Shown here: piece after piece, positions 7,567 through 16,438 of the stretch | Layout of the letters: every line of letters starts with the position of its first letter | How positions within the stretch are numbered: the first letter of the stretch is position 1 | Assembly: GCA_003223245.1 (NCBI GenBank) | Contig: QHYI01000137.1 | Span: 1 to 34,993 of the forward strand | From: Acidobacteriota bacterium | GTDB lineage: Bacteria; Acidobacteriota; Terriglobia; Acidiferrales; UBA7541 | Direction of reading: 5' to 3' | Length of the DNA: 34,993 nt | The notes under the pieces: model-generated | What the model saw: the letters and a program-made list of their open reading frames with translations, nothing else | The model's database searches: none | Told to the model about the DNA's origin: nothing | Translations under genes and position numbers: made by a program

Positions 7567-9484
7567 TATCGAGCGAATCGGCACGTTTCCGAATTGCGTT
7601 TTCCATTTCTACAGCCACATCATCCGTGGGATTGTCGCGAACCAGCACCATTTTGTAATCTCTCTGGCCGAGAAATGAAAGAGGCACGCGCAACGTCTTT
7701 CGCTGGGGTCCACCCATTATTGCCAGAAACCAGACGTTCCCTTTTCGCCGGGCGTAAGCCGCGAGTTCCCCGATCTCCGAGTCCGGCAAAACGATGGTCT
7801 CGTCCCAGACCGGGGGAACGCTCTTGATGACATCGACCGCGGGAGTCTTCAGAATGGTCTCGGGATTGGCGGCAATCGTGAGCAAAGGAGCTGAAAAAAT
7901 AGCGGTGCTGGCAATCTGGTGCGCCACGGTCGTGTTGCGGCGACGCTCGTTAAACATCATCGCCGTGTAATCCGCGGGCCCGGCAAGACAGCGTGTAAAC
8001 GGCAGGGTGGTTTCGTGCCACGCACGGTCTTTCAGTGCGCTTGACTCCATGCCGCGAACCGCCTCACGGACCATCTCGTTCGGCCAGGTGCGTGCCCGGC
8101 CAGTCGGTTTGTTCGCTCCGTGGAACACGACCATCACGTGGTATTCCGCCGCCTTTTGAAGAAGCGCTTCGTAAAGGTCGATCACTTCCTTGGCCTCATG
8201 ATCGAAAAAATCAATCTTCGCGCCGGCGACGCCCAAGTCATGGAACATCTTCAAGAACTCTTCGCGTGCTTCGGGAGTACGTAGCTCTTTGCTATGTTTC
8301 CAAAACCAGATGCTTACGCCTAGCTTGCGTGAGTAGTCCACAACTTCTTTTTGCTGCTCGGTTGTCCATTTACTCCAAAATCCTTCGAGGATGTTGTGCT
8401 CGAATCCCAGCTCGGATGCCATGCGCGAAAATTCCTTGATGCCCTCGACGCCTTGCGGACCATCGTCGAGGTAGCGCCACACGGCGCGGCCGGGCCTGAT
8501 CCATACGGTGTGGATACCTTCCGGAAAGAGTTTTGGATCGGGAGGTGGACAAAGGTTTGGCAAAATCGTGCTGTTCACGAGCGTGTTCAAATCCTTGCCG
8601 ACCATCACTACACGCCACGGCGTCGTTATAGTCCCGGTGATGGACGCGGGCTTGCCAAGACGTTTCGCCTCTTCTCTGCCGTAACGCAGCTCGAATGGCC
8701 AATTCAAGGGTTGACGATGGCCCAAACCAATCACCCAGCCGCCGTGACCATTCGCATCCAATCCCATTCCGCTGTAATTCATCAAATTTGCTTCCGTAAT
8801 CGACGCATACCCGCCGGCCTCAGGCAGCTTAAACGTGAGCGGCGGCCCGGCCCATTCCCCGGGTTCCACCTCTGCGATATCCTTTTTGACGTATTCGGTT
8901 TCGTAATGACCGCCCTCCAACCCGCCATACCAGACGGTCGAGCCGTTGGGCATTACGAATGTCGAGTATTCGTCCGGGACGCGCCGTACGTTCTCTTCTC
9001 CGGGGATAATGTGGCGGAACGCGACCCCATCATCAAAGACGCGAATTTCCAAGGTGTAATCCGTAAAGCTCAAGTCATGCGTCAAAGAGATCTTCACGCC
9101 GTTGCATCGATTGATGGCCGTACTTTTCGCGCCGTACCAAGGATAGGTCTCGTTCACCTCGTAGCGCTCCACCTTGTTGAACACCACACCGGAGGAAAGA
9201 TCGTACCCATCGAGTTTCATGACGATGGGCGAAGGCTCAATCACCGTCGTGTTGCCGAATGCGACGGTAAACGTGAGGCGCTCCGCATCGGACAGGACCG
9301 TGAACTTGAGCTTCCCGTCGGGACTCGCGACCTGTACTTCTTGCATGTGGACTCGTTGCGACCTGCGAGTCTTGGCTGGCTGGGATTGGGCCTGCGGACT
9401 CGCCGACGAAAAGCTTGCTGGCGCTAACCAAAGTGCTGCAGAAATCGTTAGTACAGTGCGCAAGAGGATGTTTGTGCTTAACAC
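7514..9484 (-). CDS. GH97 family glycoside hydrolase (alpha-glucosidase/alpha-galactosidase)
   Basis: A GH97 enzyme of about 656 residues with the three family parts: N-terminal beta-super-sandwich (VASPDGKLKFTV...), catalytic TIM barrel, and C-terminal beta domain ending GGGGLLARF. The barrel contains the Asp of GAKIDFFDHE. GH97 members with an Asp at this place are the retaining type (alpha-galactosidase-like), whereas SusB-type inverting alpha-glucosidases lack it, so a retaining enzyme is inferred. I choose the GTG at 9484: it follows AAAGAGAGAG, starts a Sec signal peptide (NILLRTVLTISAALWLAPAS), and leaves 46 bases after the upstream fucosidase gene. The open frame itself reaches 9607, which would overlap the fucosidase. 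It is probably the last gene of the receptor-fucosidase-GH97 unit. Confidence 0.9.
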   Translation of the reverse strand: MLSTNILLRTVLTISAALWLAPASFSSASPQAQSQPAKTRRSQRVHMQEVQVASPDGKLKFTVLSDAERLTFTVAFGNTTVIEPSPIVMKLDGYDLSSGVVFNKVERYEVNETYPWYGAKSTAINRCNGVKISLTHDLSFTDYTLEIRVFDDGVAFRHIIPGEENVRRVPDEYSTFVMPNGSTVWYGGLEGGHYETEYVKKDIAEVEPGEWAGPPLTFKLPEAGGYASITEANLMNYSGMGLDANGHGGWVIGLGHRQPLNWPFELRYGREEAKRLGKPASITGTITTPWRVVMVGKDLNTLVNSTILPNLCPPPDPKLFPEGIHTVWIRPGRAVWRYLDDGPQGVEGIKEFSRMASELGFEHNILEGFWSKWTTEQQKEVVDYSRKLGVSIWFWKHSKELRTPEAREEFLKMFHDLGVAGAKIDFFDHEAKEVIDLYEALLQKAAEYHVMVVFHGANKPTGRARTWPNEMVREAVRGMESSALKDRAWHETTLPFTRCLAGPADYTAMMFNERRRNTTVAHQIASTAIFSAPLLTIAANPETILKTPAVDVIKSVPPVWDETIVLPDSEIGELAAYARRKGNVWFLAIMGGPQRKTLRVPLSFLGQRDYKMVLVRDNPTDDVAVEMENAIRKRADSLDISLRGGGGLLARFSPTK

Positions 9485-9530
9485 GTAGCGGCTCTCTCTT
9501 TGGAGGCTTGGGGCTCGTTGTTGCTGTTCT

Positions 9531-10889
9531 TCAGATGCCGTCGCGGGGCTTTTCTTCACGGACAAAAATATTGTCTTGAGTAGGTTCGGCGTCGCATTCC
9601 AGAGCAATGGTCGTCACGGGGTGGTCCGGCGCCTCTTCGGGAAAGCTGGTGAGACGAACGCGGTAGGGATCCTGCTGGAATTCTATCCTCTTGCCGGACG
9701 TGAGGAACCGCGCGGATTTCACTCTCGTTTGCAACCCTGCTATCGCCACGTAATTGCCGGGCCAGAAGTGCACGTGCATGAAAAGCGTGTTGCCCTTGCG
9801 CGTGAAGCTCGCGTAGTTCGAGCGGCGGGGCTGACAGGGATCGGATCCGTAGATCGCTTCCCCGTTGCGGCGCAGCCATTGTCCGACTTCCGTCAGCACC
9901 CTTACGGAATCTTCCGGGACGCTGCCGTCGGCGCGTGGCCCGATGTTGAGCAGATAATTTCCCATGTCCCGCGAACAGGCAAGCAAATTTTGAATCACCC
10001 GCCTGGGGCTCTTCCAATCATCATCGGCGCGCTGGTATCCCCAACTGTCGTTCAGCGTCATGCAGGACTCCCAAGCGCGGCCTTCCGTGTCCGCCTTAAT
10101 CTGTTGCTCGGGCGTCGAGAAATCGCCCGGAAGCTTGTTGCGGTTGTTGACGATAATGTCGGGCTGAAGCTCGAATACCATTTTGTTCATGCGTTCGGAT
10201 TCCCAGCCCGCGGCGTCGAGCGGCCACGCAACGTCGTACCAGAGCACATCAATCTTTCCATAATTGGTCATCAACTCTCGGACGTGCGTGTGAATATAAT
10301 CGACGAAGCGTTTGCGCGCGGCCTCATCCTTTGCGCAGCGCGCGCCGTCGGGATGGTGCCAGTCCATCAGCGAATAATAGAAACCGACGCGCAGGCCTTC
10401 GCCGCGAGCGGCATCCACATATTCGCGGACGAGATCGCGGCCCGGTCCTTGCTTTGGCGAGCAATAATCCGTGGTTTTGGTATCGAAATGGCAGAAGCCT
10501 TCATGGTGCTTGGTGGTCATGACCATATAGCGCATGCCGGTTTCCTTTGCGAGCTTGGCCCAATCCCGCGCGGGAAACGGCTTTGGCTTGAATTGCTTTG
10601 CCAGAAGCGCATATTCGGAAACCGGGATTCCCTCGTTCTCCATAACCCACTCGTGCCGTCCAAGGACGCTGTAAAGTCCCCAATGAATGAACATGCCAAA
10701 GCGCGCTTCGTGCCACCACTTCATCCGGCGCACGCGATCCGCCTGATCGGCCGACGGGGACGTAACGACTTGCGCCGGTGTGAACGGTTGTCCAAAGGCG
10801 AACGTAGAATTCACCGGGAGCGTTGCCGCAGCCAGGGCAGAGCCGGTTCCGATCATCCAATCTCGTCGCGACGTTTGATTGGCTGCCAT
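9531..10889 (-). CDS. GH29 alpha-L-fucosidase, Tat-exported
   Basis: A 452-residue GH29 alpha-L-fucosidase. The ATG at 10889 follows AGGAGAAGGAAAAACG and opens a twin-arginine signal (TSRRDWMIGTGSALAAA); the frame is open further upstream to 10964. Family motifs are WWHEARFGMFIHWGLYS, TTKHHEGFCHFDT (about residues 126-138) and YGKIDVLWYDVAWP, whose Asp (about 219) is the expected nucleophile. LLNIGPRADGSVP follows in the usual place. GH29 enzymes release alpha-linked L-fucose with retention. It lies between the TonB receptor (112 bases upstream) and the GH97 gene (46 bases downstream) on the same strand, which suggests one transcript for uptake and trimming of a fucosylated glycan. Confidence 0.93.
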   Translation of the reverse strand: MAANQTSRRDWMIGTGSALAAATLPVNSTFAFGQPFTPAQVVTSPSADQADRVRRMKWWHEARFGMFIHWGLYSVLGRHEWVMENEGIPVSEYALLAKQFKPKPFPARDWAKLAKETGMRYMVMTTKHHEGFCHFDTKTTDYCSPKQGPGRDLVREYVDAARGEGLRVGFYYSLMDWHHPDGARCAKDEAARKRFVDYIHTHVRELMTNYGKIDVLWYDVAWPLDAAGWESERMNKMVFELQPDIIVNNRNKLPGDFSTPEQQIKADTEGRAWESCMTLNDSWGYQRADDDWKSPRRVIQNLLACSRDMGNYLLNIGPRADGSVPEDSVRVLTEVGQWLRRNGEAIYGSDPCQPRRSNYASFTRKGNTLFMHVHFWPGNYVAIAGLQTRVKSARFLTSGKRIEFQQDPYRVRLTSFPEEAPDHPVTTIALECDAEPTQDNIFVREEKPRDGI

Positions 10890-11001
10890 CGTTTTTCCTT
10901 CTCCTGTGAACCGCCACCCTTCTATCAGCCCAGCGCGGCGACGGGGGTGAGCACCGCCGCGCATTAAAGAAAAGAAAGGACTTTTGCGTGCGAAATTGAT
11001 A

Positions 11002-14000
11002 TCAGAAAACGAATCTCAGCCCAAACTGAAGCTCTCTTGGCGTAGTACCTTGCGCAAGGCTGGTTATGACGCCGGCGCTTCTGTTGGTGATATTAAGCTG
11101 AGAAGGCACGTCCATATTTTGGATATTGAAAACATTAAAAGCCTCAAAGGCCATCTGCAGTCTCATGCTCTCTCTGGGGAGAGGAATGTTCTTGATCATG
11201 GAAAAGTCCATGTTGAACACGGACGAGCCACGGTAAGTAGTGCGCCCCAGATTACCGAACGAGTTGATCGGAGTCGTAAAGGCACAGGGGTTGAACCAAG
11301 TTAGAGAATTATGGACGGCGTCCGCAGCACGCCCGCCTTGGGAAGTCGTCAACTGACACTTGGGATCGGGGTTTGTGAGAACCCGACCCGCTTGGAAGGG
11401 ATCGGCAATGATGTTGGGCCGACCGTAACCACTGGCGGCCGATGCGGAAATCCCGCCGCTTCCGGAAATATTCGCGATGTCGCCGCTGACATTCAAGGTG
11501 TAGGGCTGTCCAGACCGGGCCTGGAAGAGAGGATTGGCCTGCCAGTCTCCGAGAATCCAGGAAAGTGGCCCACCCCGCAACCACTTCTTCTCATGGCCGA
11601 AAGGAAGCTCGTAAACAGAGGCCAGGGAAAGAAAGTGGGTGATATCGAAAGCGGAGACACCTTGGTTCGATTTCAGGTCGAAGTAATCCTGAACAACTGC
11701 ACCTCCTCCCGGGCCGTTCTCGACACCAAAGTAGCCGCTGCTCACGTCAATGGACTTGCTCCATGTATAGGACAACAGAAAGAACAAACCGCTCGAGACC
11801 CGATGGTGCAAACTTGTTTCAAGAGCGTTGTAGCGAGAGTATCCGATGCTCTGTTCATAGTTTATGTTTGCACTTACCCAGGGCATTGGCCTGAGAGCGT
11901 CGATAGCGTCAGCAGCCGTTCCTGTAGGAAATGCCTGGGGCGCCGTATTTGGTTTGCCTTTGTAGTCGAGCCTCCCGTTGTTGCTCCCCGCATACGCGAT
12001 GGAGAAAAGCGTCTCCGGAGTGATTTCCCTCTGGACCTGGATATGCCATTGGTGTGAACGGGCGTCCTTGAAGTGGGGATCAAGGGGAAAATTGCCGACG
12101 GTCCAGGGAGACGCCCCCGGAAGAGAGACCAGGGTGTTTGCTTGCGCCTGGGTCACAAGCTGCTTAGTGCCTCCCGAGAAGTCTGCAGGTGCATTCAGGT
12201 CAAAGGCGGGAATCGCCGTTGAGTCCGGCCATACCGCGGCTTCCAAGCCGTTCTGCGCATACTGGCTTCTTGCCGGGAGGGAATCCCAGTAGAGGCCGTA
12301 CCCGCCGCGCAAGACCGCTTTTCGATTGAATTGCCAGGCCACACCAACGCGTGGGCCCCAATTGTCGCGCACGGGAGGAAAGGCAAAGGCCGGGCCGCCA
12401 GCAAGGACGACATCACCGAAATGAAGATCCTGGCGGAAGTCACAGGGAATGCGGTTGGGCACAGGGGGATAGTTGGTAGTGTTGCAAGTAGAGCCTGTTC
12501 CCGGAGCATAGAAAGGTGGGCCATCGGGAATACATGGCGCCACTTGTGCCGCGCTGCAGAGCGGAGGCATTGTTGCGGCACCGATGATCCATTTTTGGTT
12601 GAATAGATCGAGTGCGTTCCACAGCCGGCCATCGGTCGTCTGGGGTTGCGTGAGGGCATCCAGCCGCAGGCCCAGCGTTAAGGTCAATCTGGAAGCAAGC
12701 TTCCATTCATCCTGCCCGTAGATAGCCCAAGACGCATAGTTGAATTCGACCGGCCCGCCATGGACAACCGGCAGCTGACCCTGATAATTGTTCGGGAAGC
12801 CAAGCAAGGCAGATGCAAGATCCAGTCCGGTATTATTGACAGCCTTCGGATTGAATTCCTGGGTTTGCCCCGTAGCAAAAGTCATTTGTTGAAATGTGTT
12901 TTTCTGGCCTCTGCTGGCCTGGACGTACTGGAAGCCTACTTTGAGATTGTGGTTGCCCTTGAGCCAGCTTAAGTTGGGAGTGATGCTCCAAGTCGGGTTT
13001 TCGCGAGGGGCAGGCCCACGAATTCCAAAGTTACCATGGTCGTCGCGATCATCTCCCGCGTGCCAATTGGACATTGCAACCAACATGCCTTGGTATTGGT
13101 CGATGTTCAGGAGACCAGCGTCCTTCATAGGCTGAAGCCCGTGGGGATCCTTATTGGACTGACCGGCATCGACGCTCGGCCTTCCCGCGTACCCAGCCCG
13201 GACATCGAGGAAAAGTCTCGGGCTGAAAGTATGTACCCAACCCCCGCCATAGTTTCGGCCACGCCCGGTTCCGTCCGTGAAACCTAGTTCACCAATTGGC
13301 GTATAGGAATAGACGTTTTGCTGTGTATAGCGGAGAAAAAAACTGTCTCTGTTGCTGAGATGATGGTCAATCCGTAGCTGAAAAGAGTTGGAGTTATTGC
13401 GATCCGGGCGTGTCTGAATGAAATTGTGTGTAGGGTCCGCCGGGTTCACATAATTCGGAGCAGCCGAATAGGTTTTGAAGAAGGCTTGCATAGCCGGATT
13501 GATAAGGGCGGAAGGAATTATATTGCACGCGACTACACCTCCCGTCCCGACTGTTCCGGGTTGCGTTCCGTCCGAAGCGGGAGCGATCGGGGCGCCCGCA
13601 GCATCGCATTTGAAAGGATCCCGAAGGCCTGTCGTGCCGCTGGCGTCAATGGCGTGAGGCGTCGCTGTTGTGGAGTAAGGGTTGTAGATCTGGTGGACAG
13701 TGGTGAACAAGCTAGTGCTCGTGTCGGTGAAATCTCCGTCCAGCTCAGCAGGCGTTGGAACATAATTACGTCCGTGACTGGGCTGGCTGTAGCGCCAGCC
13801 GTCGTAGCCGCCATAAAAGAAGGTTCTATTTTTGAAAACCGGACCACCAAAGGATCCTCCGAACTGATTTTGCCGGAAGGCGAGCGGCGCTGAGGGAGCG
13901 CGCGTGAGCGGGTCAAAATCATTCAACGAGTCGCGAGCATCAAAGGCATCATTGCGCACGTACTCAAAGAGCGAGCCGTGGAAGGCATTGGTCCCGGATT

Positions 14001-14760
14001 TCGAAACCATATCCACCACGCCGCCAGTGGCACCGCCGTACTCCGCCTTGGAATCCTGTCCGACGACCTTGAATTCCTGGACCAAGTCAAGATTTGGAAC
14101 GACGACGTACGTTGGCCCGCGGATGTTAGTGTTGATGATGCCGTCGTAAAAGTACAGCTTGGAGCGATTTTGCTGTCCGTGGATGGAGGGGTCAGCAAAG
14201 CCGGAATTGGGGATTCCAACATTCCCCTCCACTCCGCCAATGCTCTTATTCTGAGACGTAGAAACCGGCGTGACACCAGGAGTGAGAGTTAGCAACTGCG
14301 TGAAATTCCTGCCATTCAAAGGGATGTCGGTAATCGCTTTTTCCGTGATCACCGTCCCGAGTTCGCTGGAAGATCTTTCAAGGATCGCTGCTTCGGCATT
14401 GACTGTAACGGTTTCGGTCACTGAACCGAGTTCGAGTCTTACGGTCTGCGTGACGGTCTGATTGACACCTACCGTGAACGGAGAGACTCGAGTTGATTTG
14501 AATCCCGATGACTCCGCCCCGAGGACATACTGACCGGGCCTCACGTTGATGAAGACAAAATGCCCGTCAGAATTCGTGGTAGCTCGATCCACAATTCCAG
14601 TCGCTTGGTTTGTGAGCGTGACGGTGGCCCCTGCCACAATAGCTCCTGAACTATCTGCCACTGTCCCGTTCACCTCGCCGACTGCAGTTTGTGCATGAAC
14701 TGCGGCAGTGGCTAAGAAGAAGGACCCGAGAATCATTCCAGCCAACTTCACCACTCGCAT
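11002..14760 (-). CDS. Oar-like TonB-dependent receptor with N-terminal carboxypeptidase-like domain
   Basis: A 1252-residue outer-membrane receptor. A Sec signal peptide (AGMILGSFFLATAAVHAQ) is followed by a carboxypeptidase-regulatory-like beta-sandwich (about residues 28-112: VNGTVADSSGAIVAGATVTLTN), a plug domain with LNGRNFTQLLTLTPGVTP (about 150-165), and a long beta-barrel rich in aromatic/Asn segments ending in GLRFVF, the normal C-terminal aromatic. This is the standard architecture of acidobacterial Oar/CarboxypepD_reg receptors, which resemble SusC. The ATG at 14760 follows GAGGGGGGTGGCT; an earlier GTG at 14766 lies within that ribosome-binding site. It heads the minus-strand unit with GH29 and GH97, so transport of an oligosaccharide is likely. 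No SusD-like partner is present, as usual in this phylum. Confidence 0.92.
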   Translation of the reverse strand: MRVVKLAGMILGSFFLATAAVHAQTAVGEVNGTVADSSGAIVAGATVTLTNQATGIVDRATTNSDGHFVFINVRPGQYVLGAESSGFKSTRVSPFTVGVNQTVTQTVRLELGSVTETVTVNAEAAILERSSSELGTVITEKAITDIPLNGRNFTQLLTLTPGVTPVSTSQNKSIGGVEGNVGIPNSGFADPSIHGQQNRSKLYFYDGIINTNIRGPTYVVVPNLDLVQEFKVVGQDSKAEYGGATGGVVDMVSKSGTNAFHGSLFEYVRNDAFDARDSLNDFDPLTRAPSAPLAFRQNQFGGSFGGPVFKNRTFFYGGYDGWRYSQPSHGRNYVPTPAELDGDFTDTSTSLFTTVHQIYNPYSTTATPHAIDASGTTGLRDPFKCDAAGAPIAPASDGTQPGTVGTGGVVACNIIPSALINPAMQAFFKTYSAAPNYVNPADPTHNFIQTRPDRNNSNSFQLRIDHHLSNRDSFFLRYTQQNVYSYTPIGELGFTDGTGRGRNYGGGWVHTFSPRLFLDVRAGYAGRPSVDAGQSNKDPHGLQPMKDAGLLNIDQYQGMLVAMSNWHAGDDRDDHGNFGIRGPAPRENPTWSITPNLSWLKGNHNLKVGFQYVQASRGQKNTFQQMTFATGQTQEFNPKAVNNTGLDLASALLGFPNNYQGQLPVVHGGPVEFNYASWAIYGQDEWKLASRLTLTLGLRLDALTQPQTTDGRLWNALDLFNQKWIIGAATMPPLCSAAQVAPCIPDGPPFYAPGTGSTCNTTNYPPVPNRIPCDFRQDLHFGDVVLAGGPAFAFPPVRDNWGPRVGVAWQFNRKAVLRGGYGLYWDSLPARSQYAQNGLEAAVWPDSTAIPAFDLNAPADFSGGTKQLVTQAQANTLVSLPGASPWTVGNFPLDPHFKDARSHQWHIQVQREITPETLFSIAYAGSNNGRLDYKGKPNTAPQAFPTGTAADAIDALRPMPWVSANINYEQSIGYSRYNALETSLHHRVSSGLFFLLSYTWSKSIDVSSGYFGVENGPGGGAVVQDYFDLKSNQGVSAFDITHFLSLASVYELPFGHEKKWLRGGPLSWILGDWQANPLFQARSGQPYTLNVSGDIANISGSGGISASAASGYGRPNIIADPFQAGRVLTNPDPKCQLTTSQGGRAADAVHNSLTWFNPCAFTTPINSFGNLGRTTYRGSSVFNMDFSMIKNIPLPRESMRLQMAFEAFNVFNIQNMDVPSQLNITNRSAGVITSLAQGTTPRELQFGLRFVF

Positions 14761-14915
14761 AGCCACCCCCCCTCGCTGAATCTCGATTCGGTCGATCGTC
14801 GATGGGACCCCGCTTCCGGCGATACACCCCCCAGAACCGTTGAACCCGCGCCGGGAAACCGGGAACGTGGCTTTGTAGCAAGACGCTCACGCAAATTCAA
14901 TAGTAAGAATCTAAA

Positions 14916-14980
14916 TTTCAAATACTGAAAAACTGAACGTTTCTTCATGTAAAATGCTGCCATCATATTCTGAACGTTCC
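14916..14980. promoter_or_regulatory. Probable IclR-type operator between receptor and regulator genes
   Basis: The divergent gap holds TTTCA-AATAC-TGAAA (14916-14930, perfect 5-base arms) and two direct copies of CTGAACGTT (14933-14941 and 14970-14978), the second inside the palindrome GAACGTTC (14972-14979). TGAA/TTCA half-sites of this kind are common for IclR-family regulators. Control of the receptor unit and autoregulation are inferred from position. Confidence 0.45.
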
Positions 14981-15006
14981 CTTTGAGTGGAAGGAGTGGC
15001 GCACCG

Positions 15007-15786
15007 ATGATCAGGGCACGCGAATCCAAGTCGGCGCCGGTCGGGGTGGTGGGGAAGGTGTTGCACATTTTGGAGGCCCTCGACGCTTCACCGGCGGGCC
15101 TGCAACTCCGCGAGATCGCGGAGCAGACCAGGATAAACAAGAGCACGGCGTACCGATTCGTGGCTCATTTGGAGAACGAGGGCTATCTGCTGCGCGACGA
15201 AGCCGGCGCCTACGTCGTCGCGCCCAAACTAGCCAGGCTCGGCGCAGGAATTGCCTATCATGCGACCCTGCGCAAGATCAGCCGGCCAGTGGCCGTAGCC
15301 CTTTCTAACGAAACTAAGGAAACGGTGAACATCGGCGTTTTGGATGGACACGAGTTGCTCTACGTCGAAGTAATCGAAAGCCCTCATTCTTTTCGCATGG
15401 CTTCCCAGCCGGGCATGCACCGGCCTCTAAACTGCACGGCGCTGGGCAAAGCCCTGCTCGCTTTTCTTCCCAACCAACAGCGCGAGGAGTTATTGCCTAT
15501 GCTTACTTTTGAGCGTGCCACGCCCCGGACCATTCCGAACCTTGCGAGATTCCGAAAAGAGCTCGCTCGCATCGTGCAACGGGGCTATGCCGTCGACGAC
15601 CAAGAGACGGACGTGGGCGCGCGCTGCGTTGCCGCCCCGATTCTGGATGAGAGTGGAAGTGTTACCGCCGCGATCAGCGTTTCCGGACCTGTCACGCGGA
15701 TTGGCCGCGATCGCATTCGGGCATATGCCCTGGCAACCAAGAAAGCCGCGCGCGCCATCTCCGAGCATTTGGGGCATTCGAGTTGA
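15007..15786 (+). CDS. IclR family transcriptional regulator
   Basis: A 259-residue IclR-type regulator. The N-terminal winged helix-turn-helix (about residues 15-75: VGVVGKVLHILEAL ... LREIAEQTRINKSTAYRFVAHLENEGYL) is followed by the IclR effector-binding domain, with the typical GMHRPLNCTALGKALLAFLP segment near residue 140 and a GARCVAAPI strand near the C-terminus. The ATG at 15007 follows GGAAGGAGTGGCGCACCG; the frame is open from a TTG at 14983. It is transcribed away from the TonB receptor gene, and the shared 240-base gap carries operator-like repeats, so it probably senses a sugar or sugar acid and controls the glycan locus. The ligand is unknown. Confidence 0.92.
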   Translation: MIRARESKSAPVGVVGKVLHILEALDASPAGLQLREIAEQTRINKSTAYRFVAHLENEGYLLRDEAGAYVVAPKLARLGAGIAYHATLRKISRPVAVALSNETKETVNIGVLDGHELLYVEVIESPHSFRMASQPGMHRPLNCTALGKALLAFLPNQQREELLPMLTFERATPRTIPNLARFRKELARIVQRGYAVDDQETDVGARCVAAPILDESGSVTAAISVSGPVTRIGRDRIRAYALATKKAARAISEHLGHSS

Positions 15787-15920
15787 GTCGTGCAACGCTT
15801 TTGGACTCTGCGCTTGGTTCGTCAGCACGCCCCCCAGCTCAGCGGTAGTGCGACGGATCGGCTATTCGCCCAATCGGCTGCGTTCCGAAAGCACGCGAAA
15901 TGTTTCCTTCTCGCGCGCCC

Positions 15921-16163
15921 TCATCCGAAACGTCCGCTCGGCGCTGGCAGATTTTGGCTGCCGAGCGCTTTAGCTACTTCGTCAACAATGCCGTTCACGT
16001 CGCACCACAACTCCGTAAGGCAACCGAGGATGAACTGGACAGGCTCTACTAGGTCCACTTCAAGGGCGTATTCTTCGTTACGCAGAAGCTTCTCCCGCTC
16101 ATCAACGATGGCAGGCGAATCGTTAATTGTCTCGTCGGGATTTGGTCTAAACTTGAAGACCAA
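15921..16163 (-). pseudogene. Orphan reading frame, possible relic of an unknown gene
   Basis: An 80-codon minus-strand frame with natural-looking, acidic composition (DETINDSPAIVDEREKLL, EVDLVEPVQFILGCL, CDVNGIVDEVAKALG), unlike the arginine-rich shadows around it. The frame is open about 14 codons upstream of the TTG at 16163 but contains no ATG, and there is no good ribosome-binding site. It therefore looks like a 5'-truncated remnant rather than a working gene. I recognise no family. Confidence 0.3.
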
Positions 16164-16244
16164 AAGCTTAACCAGCCAGGTAAACGCAGTAGTGTTGAAC
16201 GAATGGATTCAACTCACGAATGGGGAGGCAAATCCGGAAGTTGT

Positions 16245-16269
16245 CCGGAAACGGGGTTCGAGGAGATCA
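16245..16269 (+). repeat. Dispersed repeat B, copy 2
   Basis: Matches 5818-5842 at 23 of 25 bases, same orientation. Located in gene-free DNA between the orphan frame and the hydrolase gene. Confidence 0.55.
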
Positions 16270-16438
16270 CTGGTTACTTCCTCGAAGCGGACTCGGGCGA
16301 GTCCGCGGTTCTCACTTGTCCTGTTTCGCTGTATCTCAGGAGTTGACCCCAATTCGCAACGATAGGAATGCGGTCAGGCCACAGGTAGACTAAAATCGCC
16401 TTCACACCATGAGCGACAACGCACGGGGATTTCGGCGT

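Larger units (their letters stand above)
15787..16438. other. Gap between IclR gene and hydrolase, with an orphan frame and a repeat
   Basis: Contains the minus-strand reading frame described at 15921-16163 and dispersed repeat B copy 2 (16245-16269). Plus-strand frames here are shadows with unnatural composition. No promoter or terminator could be assigned. Confidence 0.5.

Noticed and set aside
8351-9427. Long plus-strand frame (358 codons) opposite the GH97 gene
   Set aside because: It is antisense to a well-supported GH97 gene, is rich in Arg/His/Pro, and has no recognisable domain.
9576-10967. 463-codon plus-strand frame opposite the GH29 gene
   Set aside because: Antisense shadow of a highly conserved fucosidase; GC-rich codon bias keeps the opposite frame open.
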